From positions 1-16,958 of the forward strand of contig JAQXFL010000157.1 of assembly GCA_029250345.1 (NCBI GenBank): a stretch of 16,958 bases of DNA, read 5' to 3'. The stretch is from Candidatus Poseidoniaceae archaeon. GTDB taxonomy: Archaea; Thermoplasmatota; Poseidoniia; Poseidoniales; Poseidoniaceae. Within the stretch, counting starts at the first letter, position 1; the number at the start of each line of letters is the position of its first letter. Below the pieces are notes generated by a model. It saw nothing but the letters and a program-made list of their open reading frames with translations. It had not been told where the DNA came from and did not search any database. The position numbers and the translations under genes were made by a program. Positions 14,773 to 16,958 of this stretch are shown here, piece after piece.

Positions 14773-15540
14773 TCAATAGCGAACCTTTTGCCGAGTGAGC
14801 GTTCGCCAAATGCGTTGCAACGGGTCGTAATAACGGTCGACAACACGCTCTTTGAGCTGTATGATTGCATCATCTGTGATTTGTATGCCTGCCGGACAAA
14901 CTTCAGTACAGCAACGGGTAATGTTACAGTATTCGATACCAAATTCCTTCTTAATTTCGGGAACACGGTCTTCGGTGTCAAGCGGGTGCATTTCATACTG
15001 TGCAAGTCGAACCAAGTTACGTGGTCCTGCGAAGTCATCGAACAGTGCATGGTCTCTCAAGACGTGACAGGTGTTAACGCAAAGGAAACATTCGATGCAT
15101 TCACGGAATTGCTGCACTCTGTCTGCTTCCATTTGGTTGAATTCCCAGTTCATCTCATCAGGTCCGTTGATTGGCTTGATTTTTTGTGCAATCTCATAGT
15201 TCCAAGAAACATCAGTCACCAAGTCTTTGACGTGTGGGAATGCCTTCATCGGACGAATCTCAATGGGCTTACCTGCTGGAGTTTCAGCTACTACATCGCT
15301 CATTCTGGTCATGCACATCAAACGTGGACGACCGTTGATCTCAGCAGAACATGAACCACATTTACCTGCTTTACAGTTCCATCGAACCGCTAAGTCTGGT
15401 TGTTGTTCGTGTTGGATTCGGTGGACACAGTCGAGAACGACCATGCCTTCGTCGAGTTCAATACTGAATTCTTCAAGTGTTGATTCTTCGCCTTCTCCTC
15501 TGAGGATTGTGAAATCTTGCTTCTTTCCTTTCAGTGACAT
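14773..15540 (-). CDS. sdhB: Succinate dehydrogenase iron-sulfur subunit
   Basis: A 255-residue electron-transfer subunit of succinate dehydrogenase/fumarate reductase (complex II). The N-terminal plant-type ferredoxin domain holds the [2Fe-2S] ligands Cys56, Cys61, Cys64 and Cys76 (CKAGKCGSC, then LMC). The C-terminal domain carries CIECFLCVNTCHV (Cys148, 151, 154, 158) and CNITRCCTEVCPAGIQ (Cys205, 211, 215; Cys210 is extra) for the [4Fe-4S] and [3Fe-4S] clusters. After the first cysteine row the usual Pro is His. The start ATG overlaps the sdhA stop by one base (TAATG), with AGGAGG at 15550-15555 giving a strong ribosome site. It links oxidation of succinate to the membrane quinone pool. 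Confidence 0.95.
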   Translation of the reverse strand: MSLKGKKQDFTILRGEGEESTLEEFSIELDEGMVVLDCVHRIQHEQQPDLAVRWNCKAGKCGSCSAEINGRPRLMCMTRMSDVVAETPAGKPIEIRPMKAFPHVKDLVTDVSWNYEIAQKIKPINGPDEMNWEFNQMEADRVQQFRECIECFLCVNTCHVLRDHALFDDFAGPRNLVRLAQYEMHPLDTEDRVPEIKKEFGIEYCNITRCCTEVCPAGIQITDDAIIQLKERVVDRYYDPLQRIWRTLTRQKVRY

Positions 15541-16958
15541 TACTCATCGCCTCCTGCTTGTTCAGCAGCTCGTTCTGCAATCATCGTCTTGACTTCGGTA
15601 AGAGCATCTTTCAAATCGCTGCGTATCTCTTCAACGGGTTCTTGGCGAACCTTGATTTCCCCATTTTCCATGTAGATAATGTTGAGAATCTTCCCCCATT
15701 CTTCGATTTCTACAGGGAAGTCGTCTCTCGTGTGTCCGCCTCTGCTCTCTTCACGTGTGAGAGCGGCAAGAGTTGCTGCGGTTGAAACATCGACCATGTT
15801 CTTGAGGTCGAGTGCTTGGTGCCATCCCGAGTTGTATTTGCGAGATGAGCCAGGGAAACATGCGGATTGACGCTGATCGAATGCTTTCAAGTCATCCATT
15901 GCTTCTTCCATTTCTTCCTTGGTACGGATGATTCCAACCTTGGCCTGCATCATGTCACGCATTTCGTCGTAAATGAGACCAGGGTTTTCTCCTTCGTCTC
16001 TTTGCAGTGGTGCGAGCATAACTTCGATAGCAGATTGAACCTGTCCATCATCGATGGTTGGTTGTGCTAAATCCTTCGAGCGCTTTGCAGCGTGCTCGCC
16101 GGCTCTCTTTCCGAATGTAATGAGGTCAGACAACGAGTTTCCTCCGAGTCTGTTCGCTCCATGGAGGCCAGATGCAACTTCGCCGCAAGCATACAGACCA
16201 GGGACATTGCTTTCTTGAGTTTCAGCGTTTACTCGAACTCCACCCATCACATAGTGGGCAGTCGGGCCAACTTCCATCGGCTCTTTCGAGATGTCAACAC
16301 CTGCTAATTCCTTGAATTGGTGGTGCATTGATGGTAATTTCTTCAAAATGGCTTCTTCTCCACGGTGTGAGATGTTGAGGAATGCGCCGCCGTGAGGGGA
16401 GCCTCTACCTGCTTTCACTTCGGAATTGATTGCCTTCGCAACAACGTCACGGGTAAGCAATTCTGGAGGTCTACGTACGGTTGCGAGTTTTCCAGAAACC
16501 ACTTCTTCGACCCACTGGTCCGATTCTTCGATGGTCTCTGCGTGGTCACCTGCAAACATTTCTGGAACGTAATTGAACATGAATCGTTCTCCTTCTGAAT
16601 TGGTCAAACGGCCACCCTCGCCTCGGACACCTTCGGTAACAAGGATACCTCGAACCGATGGAGGCCACACCATTCCGGTTGGATGGAATTGCACGAACTC
16701 CATATCACGGAGTTCAGCACCGGCCCATAGGGCAAGAGCGTGTCCATCGCCTGTGTATTCCCATGAGCCAGAACAAACCGACCAGCATCGGGTGATTCCG
16801 CCGGTCGCTAAGACGACTGACTTGCCTGAGAACGCATGGAAGTCGCCGTCTACGCGGGTATATGCCACGCATCCAGTAACTCTGTCTCCTTCCTTAAGGA
16901 GGTGTCGAACCGTGAATTCCATGAAGATGTCAATACCTTCGTGTATTCCACGCTCTTG
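15540..16958 (-). CDS. sdhA: Succinate dehydrogenase flavoprotein subunit, C-terminal part (runs off right edge)
   Basis: The open frame covers 472 residues to the window edge; about the first 100 or so of a usual 570-600 are missing, including the FAD-binding start and the covalent-FAD His. Visible are the flavin motif VVLATGG, YTGDGHALAL, EFVQFHPTG and VTEGVRGEGGRL with the capping-domain Arg. Later come HYVMGGVRVN, LYACGEVASGLHGANRLGGN and the SDLITFGKRAG helix, then the C-terminal ESRGGHTRDDFP. It oxidises succinate to fumarate in the citric acid cycle, or the reverse in fumarate reductase. Any membrane-anchor subunits are not in the window and may lie upstream of sdhA. Confidence 0.95.
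   Translation of the reverse strand, partial: QERGIHEGIDIFMEFTVRHLLKEGDRVTGCVAYTRVDGDFHAFSGKSVVLATGGITRCWSVCSGSWEYTGDGHALALWAGAELRDMEFVQFHPTGMVWPPSVRGILVTEGVRGEGGRLTNSEGERFMFNYVPEMFAGDHAETIEESDQWVEEVVSGKLATVRRPPELLTRDVVAKAINSEVKAGRGSPHGGAFLNISHRGEEAILKKLPSMHHQFKELAGVDISKEPMEVGPTAHYVMGGVRVNAETQESNVPGLYACGEVASGLHGANRLGGNSLSDLITFGKRAGEHAAKRSKDLAQPTIDDGQVQSAIEVMLAPLQRDEGENPGLIYDEMRDMMQAKVGIIRTKEEMEEAMDDLKAFDQRQSACFPGSSRKYNSGWHQALDLKNMVDVSTAATLAALTREESRGGHTRDDFPVEIEEWGKILNIIYMENGEIKVRQEPVEEIRSDLKDALTEVKTMIAERAAEQAGGDE

Noticed and set aside
1..16958. Mobile element, defence island or CRISPR array
   Set aside because: No transposase, integrase, cas gene, terminal repeats or regularly spaced repeats were seen; gene content is mostly housekeeping and envelope.

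Overview
The window looks like a piece of an archaeal chromosome, most likely a planktonic marine member of the Thermoplasmatota (Poseidoniales, 'Marine Group II', or a close relative). The basis is gene content: a signal peptidase with the Ser/His/Asp layout of archaeal and ER enzymes, an Hjc-like Holliday junction resolvase, a PK_C-like plus DAC diadenylate cyclase of archaeal DacZ type, an MC1-type chromosomal protein, a stand-alone Lrp/AsnC RAM domain, and very large Asn/Ser/Thr-rich secreted proteins. Base composition is mid-range. Genes are tightly packed, with convergent genes abutting or overlapping. The assignment rests on protein families and was not checked by phylogeny. No tRNA, rRNA, CRISPR array, transposon or integrase was seen, and no gene-free stretch exceeds about 180 bases.

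Layout, left to right. Positions 1-1475 (-) are the N-terminal 491 codons of a secreted beta-rich protein that runs off the left edge. Positions 1611-3016 (+) hold a small two-helix membrane protein and an archaeal-type signal peptidase I with a large insertion. Positions 3001-4561 hold a divergent pair: a RuvC/RNase H-fold protein (-) and an Hjc-like nuclease (+). Positions 4562-6019 (-) encode a site-2 intramembrane metalloprotease with a PDZ domain. Positions 6102-6644 (+) encode an unrecognised 180-residue protein. Positions 6645-8130 (-) form a two-gene operon, macro-domain protein then diadenylate cyclase. Positions 8289-13541 (+) encode a 1750-residue membrane-anchored surface protein with nested domains. 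Positions 13590-13823 (+) encode a RAM-domain protein. Positions 14000-14263 (+) encode the MC1-like chromatin protein, with an inverted-repeat-rich promoter upstream and a row of hairpins downstream. Positions 14365-16958 (-) are an sdhA-sdhB-doxX-like operon whose 5' end lies beyond the right edge.

Themes. Envelope biogenesis and proteolysis are prominent (two secreted giants, signal peptidase, site-2 protease). Nucleotide signalling (macro/DacZ), recombination (Hjc and RuvC-like), chromatin (MC1) and respiration (succinate dehydrogenase) make up the rest. The observations most worth a second look are the nested domain architecture of the giant protein, the macro-DacZ operon, the RuvC-like/Hjc pair, the enlarged signal peptidase, and the structured DNA/RNA on both sides of the MC1 gene.
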